A DNA stretch of 57,730 nt from Oscillospiraceae bacterium (lineage in GTDB: Bacteria; Bacillota; Clostridia; Oscillospirales; Ruminococcaceae). The stretch is from contig JAFYSU010000030.1 in NCBI GenBank assembly GCA_017559185.1, positions 1 through 57,730 of the forward strand, read 5' to 3'. The position numbers and the translations under genes are program-made. Of this stretch, positions 43,607 to 51,265 are shown in pieces; the first letter of the stretch is position 1; each line of letters starts with the position of its first letter. The notes under the pieces were generated by a model. It worked only from the letters and a program-made list of their open reading frames with translations, was not told where the DNA came from and searched no databases.

Positions 43607-44002
43607 TTAAAGTGTTTCGGAGTTTGCTGTATCGGTATTTTTATTTTTGTTGAACAGACTGCTTACCTTGTCCACCATTTCAGGCATCATGTCCACCGCT
43701 TTGTCTGCGGAGGTTACATTTTTGCTGGTTTGAAGCAGACGAACATTACCGTCCTTAACAACAAGAAAAGCAATTGGTGTAATGCTTATTCCGCCGCCGC
43801 CGCCACCGCCGAAATTATCCTTCGGTTTGGAGGACGCAAAGTCGGAGCCACCACTTGCAAAGCCTACATTTACCTTTATTACAGGAATAATTGTAGTACC
43901 GTCGGGAGTGGTAATTGGGTCACCCACAACAGAATTAATATCAATAAAGTTTTTAAGGTTGCCCATTGTGGTATTCATTATGTTATTTATCTGTTCGCTC
44001 AT
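43607..44002 (-). CDS. ytfJ: YtfJ/GerW-family sporulation protein
   Basis: The 131 residues begin with a conserved helix (IMNTTMGNLKNFIDINSVVGDPI), followed by TTIIPVIKVNVGFASGGSDF, a Gly-only run (GGGGGGG, about residues 65-71) and ISITPIAFLVV. This is the GerW/YtfJ pattern. In Bacillus GerW is a spore protein needed for L-alanine germination. The gene lies between the D,D-carboxypeptidase and an HD-domain gene. Confidence 0.93.
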   Translation of the reverse strand: MSEQINNIMNTTMGNLKNFIDINSVVGDPITTPDGTTIIPVIKVNVGFASGGSDFASSKPKDNFGGGGGGGISITPIAFLVVKDGNVRLLQTSKNVTSADKAVDMMPEMVDKVSSLFNKNKNTDTANSETL

Positions 44003-44026
44003 TTTATTATCCTCCGTTTTTTTATG

Positions 44027-44605
44027 TTATAAAGACTGCATTTCGTTGTTAACTCGTTCTTCGCACGAACGCATTGCAAGTATTGTTTGCTCCAGCAGAT
44101 AATCAAGTTCCCAGCCAAGCATTTCGGCACCTTGTATTATAACATCACGCGAGCAGCCTGCTGCAAATTTTTTATCCTTAAATTTCTTTTTAAGACTGGA
44201 AAGCTCCATATCAGACACACTTTTTGAAGGACGCATTCTTGCTGCCGCACCAATAAGCCCTGTAAGCTCATCGCAGGCAAAAAGCACCTTTTCCATTTGA
44301 TGTTCGGGTTTAACATCACTGCACAAACCGTATGCATGACTGCACACCGCATGTATCATTTCGTCAGATGCACCCGCTTCCTTTAAAATACGCGGAGCTT
44401 CCTGACAGTGACGGTCGGGATAACATTCAAAATCCACATCGTGCAAAAGACCCACCATGCTCCAAAAATCCGCTTCACCGCCATATCCAAGCTGTTCGGC
44501 AAACCATCCCATTACCCCCTCCACAGTAAACCCATGGAGCAGATGAAACGGTTCTTTATTGTACTCTTTAAGCAGAGCAAGCGCCTGCTGCCTTGTCATT
44601 GTCAT
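44027..44605 (-). CDS. HD-domain (HDIG-type) phosphohydrolase-like protein
   Basis: About 192 residues with a metal-type HD pattern: HGFTVEGVM with the first His, LLHDVDFE with the HD pair, HAVCSHAYG and LFACDELTG. Such small cytosolic HD proteins hydrolyse phosphate esters or nucleotides; the substrate is unknown. Start ATG 44605 with GGAGG 9 bases upstream, overlapping the end of the DUF2953 gene by 38 bases. It is inserted between DUF2953 and ytfJ, which are direct neighbours in many spore formers. Confidence 0.87.
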   Translation of the reverse strand: MTMTRQQALALLKEYNKEPFHLLHGFTVEGVMGWFAEQLGYGGEADFWSMVGLLHDVDFECYPDRHCQEAPRILKEAGASDEMIHAVCSHAYGLCSDVKPEHQMEKVLFACDELTGLIGAAARMRPSKSVSDMELSSLKKKFKDKKFAAGCSRDVIIQGAEMLGWELDYLLEQTILAMRSCEERVNNEMQSL

Positions 44606-45239
44606 TAGCTGCCGCCTCCTGTGTTTTTTGTGTTTTCTGCCGTTTGAGTATGCTTCGTACAAAACCGAAAGCGAATACCGCTGCCGCTGCAAGCAGTACA
44701 GCAGGTCTTACCTTAAGTTTTGCGCTTACATTAAACGAACTTTCGGCATCGGGTGTAAAATCCGAAACCAAGCAAATTTTTGTATCTTTAACCTTTATCA
44801 TATTTTTTACGGTAGCCATTGCACCGTAAACATAGCCATTCATTCTGCCGTAAGAAATTGCGGCTTGGTCGGGGTCTTCATCGCATATGCGCATATCAAG
44901 CCTTACTTGGTACAGTGTAAAGCCTTTGAGTATCATCCTCAGCGGCTTTCCCGCATTGTGCACAGCATCCATTATTAGCGGAAGCAGTTGCTTGATGTCC
45001 TGTTTCTTTTGAGGTTGTGGCTGTTCGGCTTGCTTTGGTGCCGGTTTTTTCGTTTTTTGCTTTTGCGGAGCTTTTTTCTTTTTTTCTTCCGTTGGGTAAA
45101 TATTCAGCCAAAAGCAAAATAACCTAAGCCGCACAAGCCATTTTTCGCCGCTGCCCTGTACAAAAAGCACTGTCGGAACTATCATTAACGCGACAAGCAG
45201 CACCAACATCGCCAGCAAAATCAGCTTTATTACCGACAT
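44568..45239 (-). CDS. DUF2953 (YtfI-like) membrane protein
   Basis: 223 residues. An N-terminal membrane helix (residues 4-27) is followed by a Lys/Gln/Pro-rich linker (45-85), the DUF2953 core (MRICDEDPDQAAISYGRMNGYVYGA) and a second hydrophobic segment (about 180-195). A Lys/Gln-rich tail follows. In Firmicutes this family sits between scpB and ytfJ and is linked to sporulation by context. The function is unknown. Confidence 0.85.
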   Translation of the reverse strand: MSVIKLILLAMLVLLVALMIVPTVLFVQGSGEKWLVRLRLFCFWLNIYPTEEKKKKAPQKQKTKKPAPKQAEQPQPQKKQDIKQLLPLIMDAVHNAGKPLRMILKGFTLYQVRLDMRICDEDPDQAAISYGRMNGYVYGAMATVKNMIKVKDTKICLVSDFTPDAESSFNVSAKLKVRPAVLLAAAAVFAFGFVRSILKRQKTQKTQEAAANDNDKAAGACSA

Positions 45240-45262
45240 CGCTTTAGTCCCTCCCGATAAGC

Positions 45263-45808
45263 TTACTCTTCCTCGATAGCAAAGCCTTCAGCCGAACGCT
45301 CTGCCGAAGGAACTGCCGGAAGGTCCGCCAGACTGCTTATACCAAAGGTCCTCAAAAAGTGCGGACTTGTAGCGTAGGCAAGGGGTCTTCCCGGAAGCTC
45401 AAGGCGCCCCGCTTCATCCACAAGACCTTTTTCCACCAAAGAGTTTACAACGCTTGAGCTGTCCACACCTCGTACCTGCTCTATGAATGATTTTGTAACA
45501 GGCTGGTTATAGGCAATTATTGCAAGAACCTCCATTGCTGCCTGACTTAACGGTGCTGCTCTTCGGCTTTCCAACGCACTGCGCACAACACCGCTGTATG
45601 CGTCGCCAACTACCATTTGGTAGCTGCTTCCCAATGTCAACACCGTAAAGGGAAATGCCTCGTCAAGCATATCATTGACTGCCAAAAATGTTTTGTAAAC
45701 CGTTTCCTCGTCAACATTCATCGCTGCAGCTATTCTTGCTGCTTCAACCGGTTCACCTGCTGCAAACAAAATAGCAAGCATTTCTTTTTTTAACTGTTTT
45801 AAGTTCAC
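45263..45808 (-). CDS. scpB: Segregation and condensation protein B
   Basis: Winged-helix subunit of the SMC-ScpAB condensin complex. The 181 residues show the family motifs LAIIAYNQPVTKSFIEQVRGVDSSSVV and LVDEAGRLELPGRPLAYATSPHFLRTFG. GTG start, one base after the scpA stop. Identification is firm. Confidence 0.97.
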   Translation of the reverse strand: MNLKQLKKEMLAILFAAGEPVEAARIAAAMNVDEETVYKTFLAVNDMLDEAFPFTVLTLGSSYQMVVGDAYSGVVRSALESRRAAPLSQAAMEVLAIIAYNQPVTKSFIEQVRGVDSSSVVNSLVEKGLVDEAGRLELPGRPLAYATSPHFLRTFGISSLADLPAVPSAERSAEGFAIEEE

Positions 45809-45809
45809 C

Positions 45810-46574
45810 TTAAGCGTCTTCCCCTTCCTCTGATGTTATTTCCATCGGGCGTTTCCATTCATCGTCTGTTTTCATGGACGACAGCAAAACATCCTCGCCG
45901 TTTTCACGCACCGCCATGGCACGCTTGTCCTTTACCAGTTCAAGTATTGCTAAAAATGACGCTACCAAATCGGAACGGCTGCCGCCTTCCTTGTAAATAG
46001 CCGCAAATCTTAGCTTTTTGTGTTTGTAAAGTCTGTTTAAAATAAGAGTAAGCTTACTTCCTACCGAAACTACCCTGCGTGTTACCAACGGCTCAAAGGT
46101 TTCGGCAGGCGGCGGTAAGCGACGCACATTTTTGACCGCTACACCTTTATACGCCTGCAAAAGCTCGTCCACTGTGTGGGATCGTGAATACAAAAGCATT
46201 TCAGGCGGCATTTTTTCGGGAGGCTTTACCACTATGTCCATACCGGTGCACATTTCCCTTAAAAGAAGTGAAACCTGCTTGCATACACTGTATTCTATAA
46301 GCTGACCTGTAAGCTCTTTTTTAAGTTCCTCAAGCTCTTCTTGACGCGGCAGCAAGCTTAACGACTTAATGTAAACCAAGCGTGATGCCATCTGCAAAAA
46401 TTCGCTTGCAACCTCCATGTTTTGTTCCTGCCACTCTTGTATCTTGGCAAGATACTGCTTTAGCAGTTCGGAAATATCAATATCAAAAATATCAAGCTTG
46501 TGCTTGGCTATAAGCTGCAATATCAAGTCAAGCGGCCCTTCAACCTCTGCAACTTTAAACGAAAGATGCTCCAT
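45810..46574 (-). CDS. scpA: Segregation and condensation protein A
   Basis: Kleisin subunit bridging SMC heads. About 254 residues with the N-terminal SFKVAEVEGPLDLILQLIAKHKLDIFDI and the C-terminal winged-helix region FVAIYKEGGSRSDLVASFLAILELVKD-like (here FAAIYKE). I chose ATG 46574 (MEHLSFKV), 6 bases after AGGAGG; TTG and ATG codons just upstream are too close to that site. It nearly abuts the M50 gene stop. Confidence 0.97.
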   Translation of the reverse strand: MEHLSFKVAEVEGPLDLILQLIAKHKLDIFDIDISELLKQYLAKIQEWQEQNMEVASEFLQMASRLVYIKSLSLLPRQEELEELKKELTGQLIEYSVCKQVSLLLREMCTGMDIVVKPPEKMPPEMLLYSRSHTVDELLQAYKGVAVKNVRRLPPPAETFEPLVTRRVVSVGSKLTLILNRLYKHKKLRFAAIYKEGGSRSDLVASFLAILELVKDKRAMAVRENGEDVLLSSMKTDDEWKRPMEITSEEGEDA

Positions 46575-46576
46575 CA

Positions 46577-47296
46577 TCAACCTCCTGCAATCATTCTGGC
46601 AAAGGGGTCAATAAATTCCGTCATTAAAAGCAGCAGGTCAAAAACATGGCCTGCAAGCCACGACAGCGGTACACTTACCAAATCCGTAAGGAAGATAACT
46701 GCCATCATTACAAGCGATATCATTTCGGAATGTTCTTCTATCCATCTGTTGCAGTGCGTTGGAAGAAAATACGCCAGTATTCTGCTGCCGTCCAGCGGAT
46801 GCACAGGTAAAAGATTAAACAATGCAAGCGATACATTGATTATAACAAGCGTTTGCAGTATAACAAAAACAGGCTCTGCCCACCATGCTCTGTTCAGTGC
46901 GTAAGGATAATAAGCAAAGCGCAGCATTACGGTTGCAATAAAAGCCATTATCAAATTGGCAAGCGGACCTGCAAAAGCTGTCATTGCCATTCCTGCGCGT
47001 TCATTTCGGAAATATCTTGGGTTAACAGGCACAGGCTTTGCCCAACCAAAGCCCATGAACAATATCATTATAGTACCAACAAAATCAAGATGTGCAAAAG
47101 GGTTAAGTGTTAAACGCCCTTGCATTTCCGCTGTGGGGTCGCCCAATTTATTTGCCATGTAGCCATGTGCAAACTCATGAACGGGCAAACAGGTAAACAC
47201 TACCAACGCACCGCAGAAAACCTGTAAAAAATCCATCTGCATAATGCTTTTCGCAATAAGCACTAAAATTAAAACTGTAAACCAATTTATTCTCAA
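46577..47296 (-). CDS. M50B site-2-type membrane metalloprotease
   Basis: About 239 residues with zinc motif HEFAH (His40, Glu41, His44), the second motif NLLPVHPLDGSR and at least four membrane segments. It belongs to the short YwhC/FtsH-unrelated site-2 protease group often found before scpA. Start TTG 47296 (MRINWFTVL) with GGAGG 8 bases upstream; no ATG gives a plausible start. The substrate is unknown. It shares a promoter with scpA-scpB. Confidence 0.9.
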   Translation of the reverse strand: MRINWFTVLILVLIAKSIMQMDFLQVFCGALVVFTCLPVHEFAHGYMANKLGDPTAEMQGRLTLNPFAHLDFVGTIMILFMGFGWAKPVPVNPRYFRNERAGMAMTAFAGPLANLIMAFIATVMLRFAYYPYALNRAWWAEPVFVILQTLVIINVSLALFNLLPVHPLDGSRILAYFLPTHCNRWIEEHSEMISLVMMAVIFLTDLVSVPLSWLAGHVFDLLLLMTEFIDPFARMIAGG

Positions 47297-47340
47297 AAAT
47301 GCTACCTCCAATAAAGCTGTACAACAAACAGCATTGTTCG

Positions 47341-47376
47341 ACATTTTGTATAGTTCACTTTTATTATACAAAATGT
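47341..47376. promoter_or_regulatory. Perfect 12+12 bp inverted repeat upstream of the M50-scpA-scpB operon
   Basis: ACATTTTGTATA (47341-47352) and TATACAAAATGT (47365-47376) are exact reverse complements separated by 12 bases. On the - strand the dyad lies between the promoter (47437-47465) and the TTG start, and it contains a second -10-like TATAAT (47363-47368). It may be an operator or an mRNA hairpin. Confidence 0.7.
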
Positions 47377-47436
47377 TTAATATTTGTGTGTTCATGTGTA
47401 TTGCATGAATCTGCACTCGATGCTATAATATACTAA

Positions 47437-47465
47437 ATTATACAGCCACCAAGGCTTAATTACAA
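47437..47465 (-). promoter_or_regulatory. Sigma-A promoter of the M50-scpA-scpB operon
   Basis: On the - strand TTGTAA (47460-47465), 17 bases, TATAAT (47437-47442). Confidence 0.7.
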
Positions 47466-47536
47466 GAAAAAACCCCCGAACGGACAGGAAATTCACCTTT
47501 TTTTAATATTTCCTTAAAATAGTCCGAAAAAAAAGC

Positions 47537-47565
47537 TTGCTTTTCTTTTAAAAATCTGATAGAAT
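47537..47565 (+). promoter_or_regulatory. Sigma-A promoter of rpmB
   Basis: TTGCTT (47537-47542), 17 bases, TAGAAT (47560-47565). Confidence 0.6.
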
Positions 47566-47653
47566 ACCAATGTTGACTTTGCATGGGTTATTCTCTCATG
47601 CATTTAAATTTTTTCGGGTTATTAAATTGCCCAAATCAAGGAGGTGCAGACAC

Positions 47654-47842
47654 ATGGCAAAATGCGACATCTGCGGTAAAGGTGTCACTTTCGGAATTAG
47701 GGTTTCCCACTCTCACAGACGTTCTAACAGAACATGGAAACCAAATGTTAAGCGCGTTAAGGCGATTGTAGACGGCTCACCTCGCCACATCCACGCCTGC
47801 ACCCGCTGCTTGCGTTCCAACAAAGTTACACGTGCTATCTAA
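47654..47842 (+). CDS. rpmB: 50S ribosomal protein L28
   Basis: 62 residues beginning MAKCDICGKGVTFGIRVSHS. Cysteine pairs CDIC and CTRC make it the zinc-binding (C+) form. AAGGAGGTG lies 6 bases before the ATG. It is a single gene, divergent from the M50-scp operon, with its own promoter and terminator. Confidence 0.97.
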   Translation: MAKCDICGKGVTFGIRVSHSHRRSNRTWKPNVKRVKAIVDGSPRHIHACTRCLRSNKVTRAI

Positions 47843-47861
47843 TTTCAAATTATGATACAGC

Positions 47862-47895
47862 AAAAAAAGCTCTGTCGTTTGACAGGGCTTTTTTT
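47862..47895. terminator. rpmB / gpsA convergent terminator
   Basis: GCTCTGTC-GTTT-GACAGGGC (one G-U pair), flanked by A7 and T7, lies between the convergent gene ends. Confidence 0.85.
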
Positions 47896-47906
47896 GTTTT
47901 TACAAT

Positions 47907-48944
47907 TCACAGCTGAATGTTAATGTATTCTTTTTTGTCGTCACCAATCCAAGTTGGTTCGCTTTCACTTTTACCGGGACGGCCCATAAGCTCTTTTACT
48001 GCATCTCTTGCAGATTTATTTTCAAATATAACCTTGTACATCTGCTGGGTTATTGGCATTTCAACACCCATTTTTTCCGCCAACAGGTATGCGGTTTTGG
48101 TGCTTCCTATTCCTTCAACGGTCATTCCCACCTGCTCCACAGCCTGTTCAGCAGTTGCACCTTTGCCTATCAAAATACCTGCACGGCGGTTACGGGAATG
48201 CATACTTGTGCAGGTAACAATCAAATCACCTACACCGCTTAATCCTGCAAAGGTTTCCTGCTTGCCGCCCATTGCAACACCCAATCTTGCTATTTCCGCA
48301 AGTCCGCGTGTCATCAATGCCGCTTTTGCATTGTCACCCAAACCCAAACCGTCACATATACCCGCTGCAAGTGCGATAACATTTTTAAGGCTTCCGCCAA
48401 GTTCAACACCAACAACATCGTCGCTTACATAAATGCGGAACACATTGTTCATGAGTGTATGCTGAATATATTCGGCAGCTTTGCGGTTTTTTGAAGCCGC
48501 CACAACGGTAGTAACCTCACCTCTGCCCACTTCTTCGGCATGCGACGGGCCGGACAGTATTACCGCATGGCAGGAAAGCTCCTCCGTCATTATTTCGTAC
48601 ATATCCTTCAGTGTTTCCTGCTCAAGACCTTTGGAAATACACACAGCGGTTGTGTTTTTGTCCAGCAGCGGTGCTATGAGCTTGCAGGTTTCGCGAACGG
48701 CTTTGGATGGCGTAGCAATAACAACTATGTCCTTATGCGCTGCACAGGCAATATCGCCTGTTATAACTATGTCGTCAGGTATTCTTATTCCCGGCAGAAG
48801 TTTTTTGTGTTCCCTTTCACTAACAAGCATTTCCACCGCCTGTGCACGATGCGACCAAATACTTACCTCGTGACCTTCGCTGTTAAACAAAACACCGAGC
48901 GAAATACCAAATCCGCCTGCACCCAATATAGCAATTCTTGCCAT
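47907..48944 (-). CDS. gpsA: Glycerol-3-phosphate dehydrogenase [NAD(P)+]
   Basis: Reduces dihydroxyacetone phosphate to sn-glycerol-3-phosphate for phospholipid synthesis. The 345 residues have the Rossmann GAGGFGISLG (8-17) and the substrate motif GGSLKNVIALAAGICDGLGLGDNAKAAL. The next step, acylation of glycerol-3-phosphate, is done by PlsY, encoded just upstream. Confidence 0.98.
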   Translation of the reverse strand: MARIAILGAGGFGISLGVLFNSEGHEVSIWSHRAQAVEMLVSEREHKKLLPGIRIPDDIVITGDIACAAHKDIVVIATPSKAVRETCKLIAPLLDKNTTAVCISKGLEQETLKDMYEIMTEELSCHAVILSGPSHAEEVGRGEVTTVVAASKNRKAAEYIQHTLMNNVFRIYVSDDVVGVELGGSLKNVIALAAGICDGLGLGDNAKAALMTRGLAEIARLGVAMGGKQETFAGLSGVGDLIVTCTSMHSRNRRAGILIGKGATAEQAVEQVGMTVEGIGSTKTAYLLAEKMGVEMPITQQMYKVIFENKSARDAVKELMGRPGKSESEPTWIGDDKKEYINIQL

Positions 48945-48984
48945 TTACTCTGTTCTCCTTTACAATAGTTTTTTATACAAACTT

Positions 48985-49011
48985 CCCCCTGTGGTCATCT
49001 GCCGCAGGGGG
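48985..49011. repeat. GC-rich hairpin between plsY and gpsA
   Basis: The 10-bp stem CCCCCTGTGG / CCGCAGGGGG has a 7-base loop. A T run follows only on the + strand, so it is not a good - strand terminator. It could tune plsY-gpsA mRNA stability. Confidence 0.55.
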
Positions 49012-49021
49012 AGTGATTTTT

Positions 49022-49657
49022 TTATTTCTTTTTAAAACTCGACTCCGTGCCGTTCATAAGACGCTTTATGTTGCTTCTGTGCTTTATTAATACGATAATA
49101 CCAAACACTGCTGCAAATATTGTGTCATAAAAAGGCGGCTTGTTCATTATAACGCAAGAAATAAAGGTAAATATTGGGAACAGCACTGCTCCTGTTACCG
49201 AAACCAACGAAACTATCTTTTTAATGAACAGCAGCGGCAGCAAAACAACAAGCAAAGCCACAAATACCATTGGGTTTACAATAAAAATTATACTGAGCGA
49301 AGTAAGAACACCTTTACCACCCTTAAAACCAAAATATAAAGGATACAAATGCCCAAGTAAAGCAAACAAACCTGCAATGTATGCAGGGTCAAAAGGCAGA
49401 CCTTCAACCCCTTGGAAGAAGTAACGGCAGCAAGCCACAGCAAGCAAGCCTTTTGTAAAGTCACCCAATGCTGTCATGTAGGCAGCTGTTTTTCCGTAGG
49501 TACGCATCATATTGGTAGCTCCGGCATTTCCGCTTCCATGACGGCGAATATCATCTTTTTCTTTCAGGCGGGACACTATTATTGCAAAGTTTACGCTCCC
49601 AAGCAGGTAAGCGACTACCGCAGTAAACAACAGCGGCTTCCAAATTGCAAAAAACAT
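49022..49657 (-). CDS. plsY: Acyl-phosphate:glycerol-3-phosphate acyltransferase PlsY
   Basis: Membrane enzyme that makes lysophosphatidic acid from acyl phosphate. About 211 residues with five membrane segments and motifs LLGSVNFAII, GSGNAGATNMMRTYG and KGGKGVLT. Start ATG 49657 or the preceding GTG 49660; GGAGG is 12 or 9 bases away. It ends with a basic tail (IKRLMNGTESSFKKK). Its own promoter lies at 49696-49724. Confidence 0.96.
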   Translation of the reverse strand: MFFAIWKPLLFTAVVAYLLGSVNFAIIVSRLKEKDDIRRHGSGNAGATNMMRTYGKTAAYMTALGDFTKGLLAVACCRYFFQGVEGLPFDPAYIAGLFALLGHLYPLYFGFKGGKGVLTSLSIIFIVNPMVFVALLVVLLPLLFIKKIVSLVSVTGAVLFPIFTFISCVIMNKPPFYDTIFAAVFGIIVLIKHRSNIKRLMNGTESSFKKK

Positions 49658-49695
49658 CACTAAATTCCGCCTCCTTTCAAACATAGCGTGCGTTT

Positions 49696-49724
49696 ATTGT
49701 AGCATGCCGTACACATATTTTCAA
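49696..49724 (-). promoter_or_regulatory. Sigma-A promoter of plsY-gpsA
   Basis: On the - strand TTGAAA (49719-49724), 17 bases, TACAAT (49696-49701). Confidence 0.7.
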
Positions 49725-49864
49725 GAAATATTACATTATTCGGCTGCATACAAGGTAAATCTGCACTAAAATTTTCAGGCAAATCAGACGAAATTCCCCC
49801 TTAAACACCGCATAATATTGTTGTTTTCTTCCCGCGAGTTTGTGTATATTTTGTAAATTTTTGC

Positions 49865-49897
49865 AAAAAAGCAGGGAACAGCACAGCCGTTCCCTGC
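49865..49897 (-). terminator. der terminator
   Basis: GCAGGGAAC / GTTCCCTGC with a 9-base loop and T6 on the - strand, just after the der stop. Confidence 0.85.
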
Positions 49898-49903
49898 TTT
49901 GGA

Positions 49904-51241
49904 TTATTTATTAAACTTTTCGCCCTTTTCGCGGGTTATCATTCTTACAGGTGTACCTGTAAGGTCAAAGGTTTCCCTGATTTGATTTTCAAGATAACGC
50001 TTGTAGGAGAAGTGGAACAGCTCCGCCTTGTTTACAAAGCAAACAAATGTAGGCGGTTTTGTTGAAGCCTGAGTCATGTAATAAATCTTCAGACGCTTGC
50101 CCTTGTCGGAAGGCGGCTGTACTCGTGCAGTTGCGTAGGAAAGCATATCGTTAAGCATACCTGTGGAAACACGAATAGCGTTCTTTTCATGCACAAATTT
50201 AATCATTTCGTACAGCTTGTTTACACGCTGTCCTGTTTTTGCGGATATGAAAAGGAACGGAACATAGGACATAAAGGAAAAATCCTGTTCCAGTTTTTTG
50301 CGGTATTCGTCCATGGTACGGCCGTCTTTATCCTCAACAGCATCCCATTTGTTTACAACTACAATGCTTGCTTTGCCCTGCTCGTGAGCATAACCTGCAA
50401 TTTTGCTGTCCTGCTCGGTAAAGCCTTCGGTAGCATCTATCATAATTACGCAAACATCCGAACGGTCAATTGCCATGTAAGAACGCAGTACGCTGTAACG
50501 CTCAATGCTTTCTTCAACCTTGTTTTTACGGCGAATACCCGCAGTGTCAATAAACACATATTTGCCGAATTCGTTGTCGATAACAGTATCGGTAGCATCA
50601 CGGGTAGTACCTGCAATGTTGGAAACTATAACCTTTTCTTCGCCTGCAATTCTGTTTACAAGGGAGGATTTTCCTACATTAGGCTTGCCAATAACAGCAA
50701 CCTTAATGTATTCGTCGTCGTATTCTTCTTCCTTGTCAAAGTCAATCAGGTCGTAAACTGCATCCAGCAAATCGCCTGTTCCATGACCATGAGTGGACGA
50801 AACGGCAATTGGGTCACCAAGACCAAGATTGTAAAATTCATAGTATTCAGGCGGAACATCGCCCAAGCCGTCAACCTTGTTTACACACAAAACAATCGGT
50901 TTTCCGCTTTTAAGCAGCATTGTAGCTACTTCTTCGTCGTTTGCGGTAACACCTGTGCGAACATCGGTAACAAGGATTATTACCTCTGCACTGTCAATTG
51001 CAAGCTGTGCCTGACGGCGCATCTGCGAAAGGATTATATCATCGGAAAACGGTTCAATACCGCCTGTATCAACCAGCATTATTTCCTTGCTGCGCCATTC
51101 GCATGGTGCATAAATACGGTCACGGGTAACACCCGGTGTGTCTTCCACTATGGAAAGACGCTGACCAATCAATTTATTGAACAAGGTGGATTTGCCCACA
51201 TTCGGACGACCTACCACCGCTACTATTGGTCTGTTAGCCAT
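49904..51241 (-). CDS. der: GTPase Der (EngA)
   Basis: Double GTPase for 50S subunit assembly. The 445 residues hold two G domains with P-loops GRPNVGKST (about 10-18) and GKPNVGKSS (about 186-194), DTGG/DTAG switch motifs, NKVD/NKWD, and a C-terminal KH-like domain. der-plsY-gpsA is the common Firmicute order. Starts 24 bases after the preceding gene, so probably co-transcribed with it. Confidence 0.98.
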   Translation of the reverse strand: MANRPIVAVVGRPNVGKSTLFNKLIGQRLSIVEDTPGVTRDRIYAPCEWRSKEIMLVDTGGIEPFSDDIILSQMRRQAQLAIDSAEVIILVTDVRTGVTANDEEVATMLLKSGKPIVLCVNKVDGLGDVPPEYYEFYNLGLGDPIAVSSTHGHGTGDLLDAVYDLIDFDKEEEYDDEYIKVAVIGKPNVGKSSLVNRIAGEEKVIVSNIAGTTRDATDTVIDNEFGKYVFIDTAGIRRKNKVEESIERYSVLRSYMAIDRSDVCVIMIDATEGFTEQDSKIAGYAHEQGKASIVVVNKWDAVEDKDGRTMDEYRKKLEQDFSFMSYVPFLFISAKTGQRVNKLYEMIKFVHEKNAIRVSTGMLNDMLSYATARVQPPSDKGKRLKIYYMTQASTKPPTFVCFVNKAELFHFSYKRYLENQIRETFDLTGTPVRMITREKGEKFNK

Positions 51242-51265
51242 AATGTACCTCCTTTTCCCTGCGTC

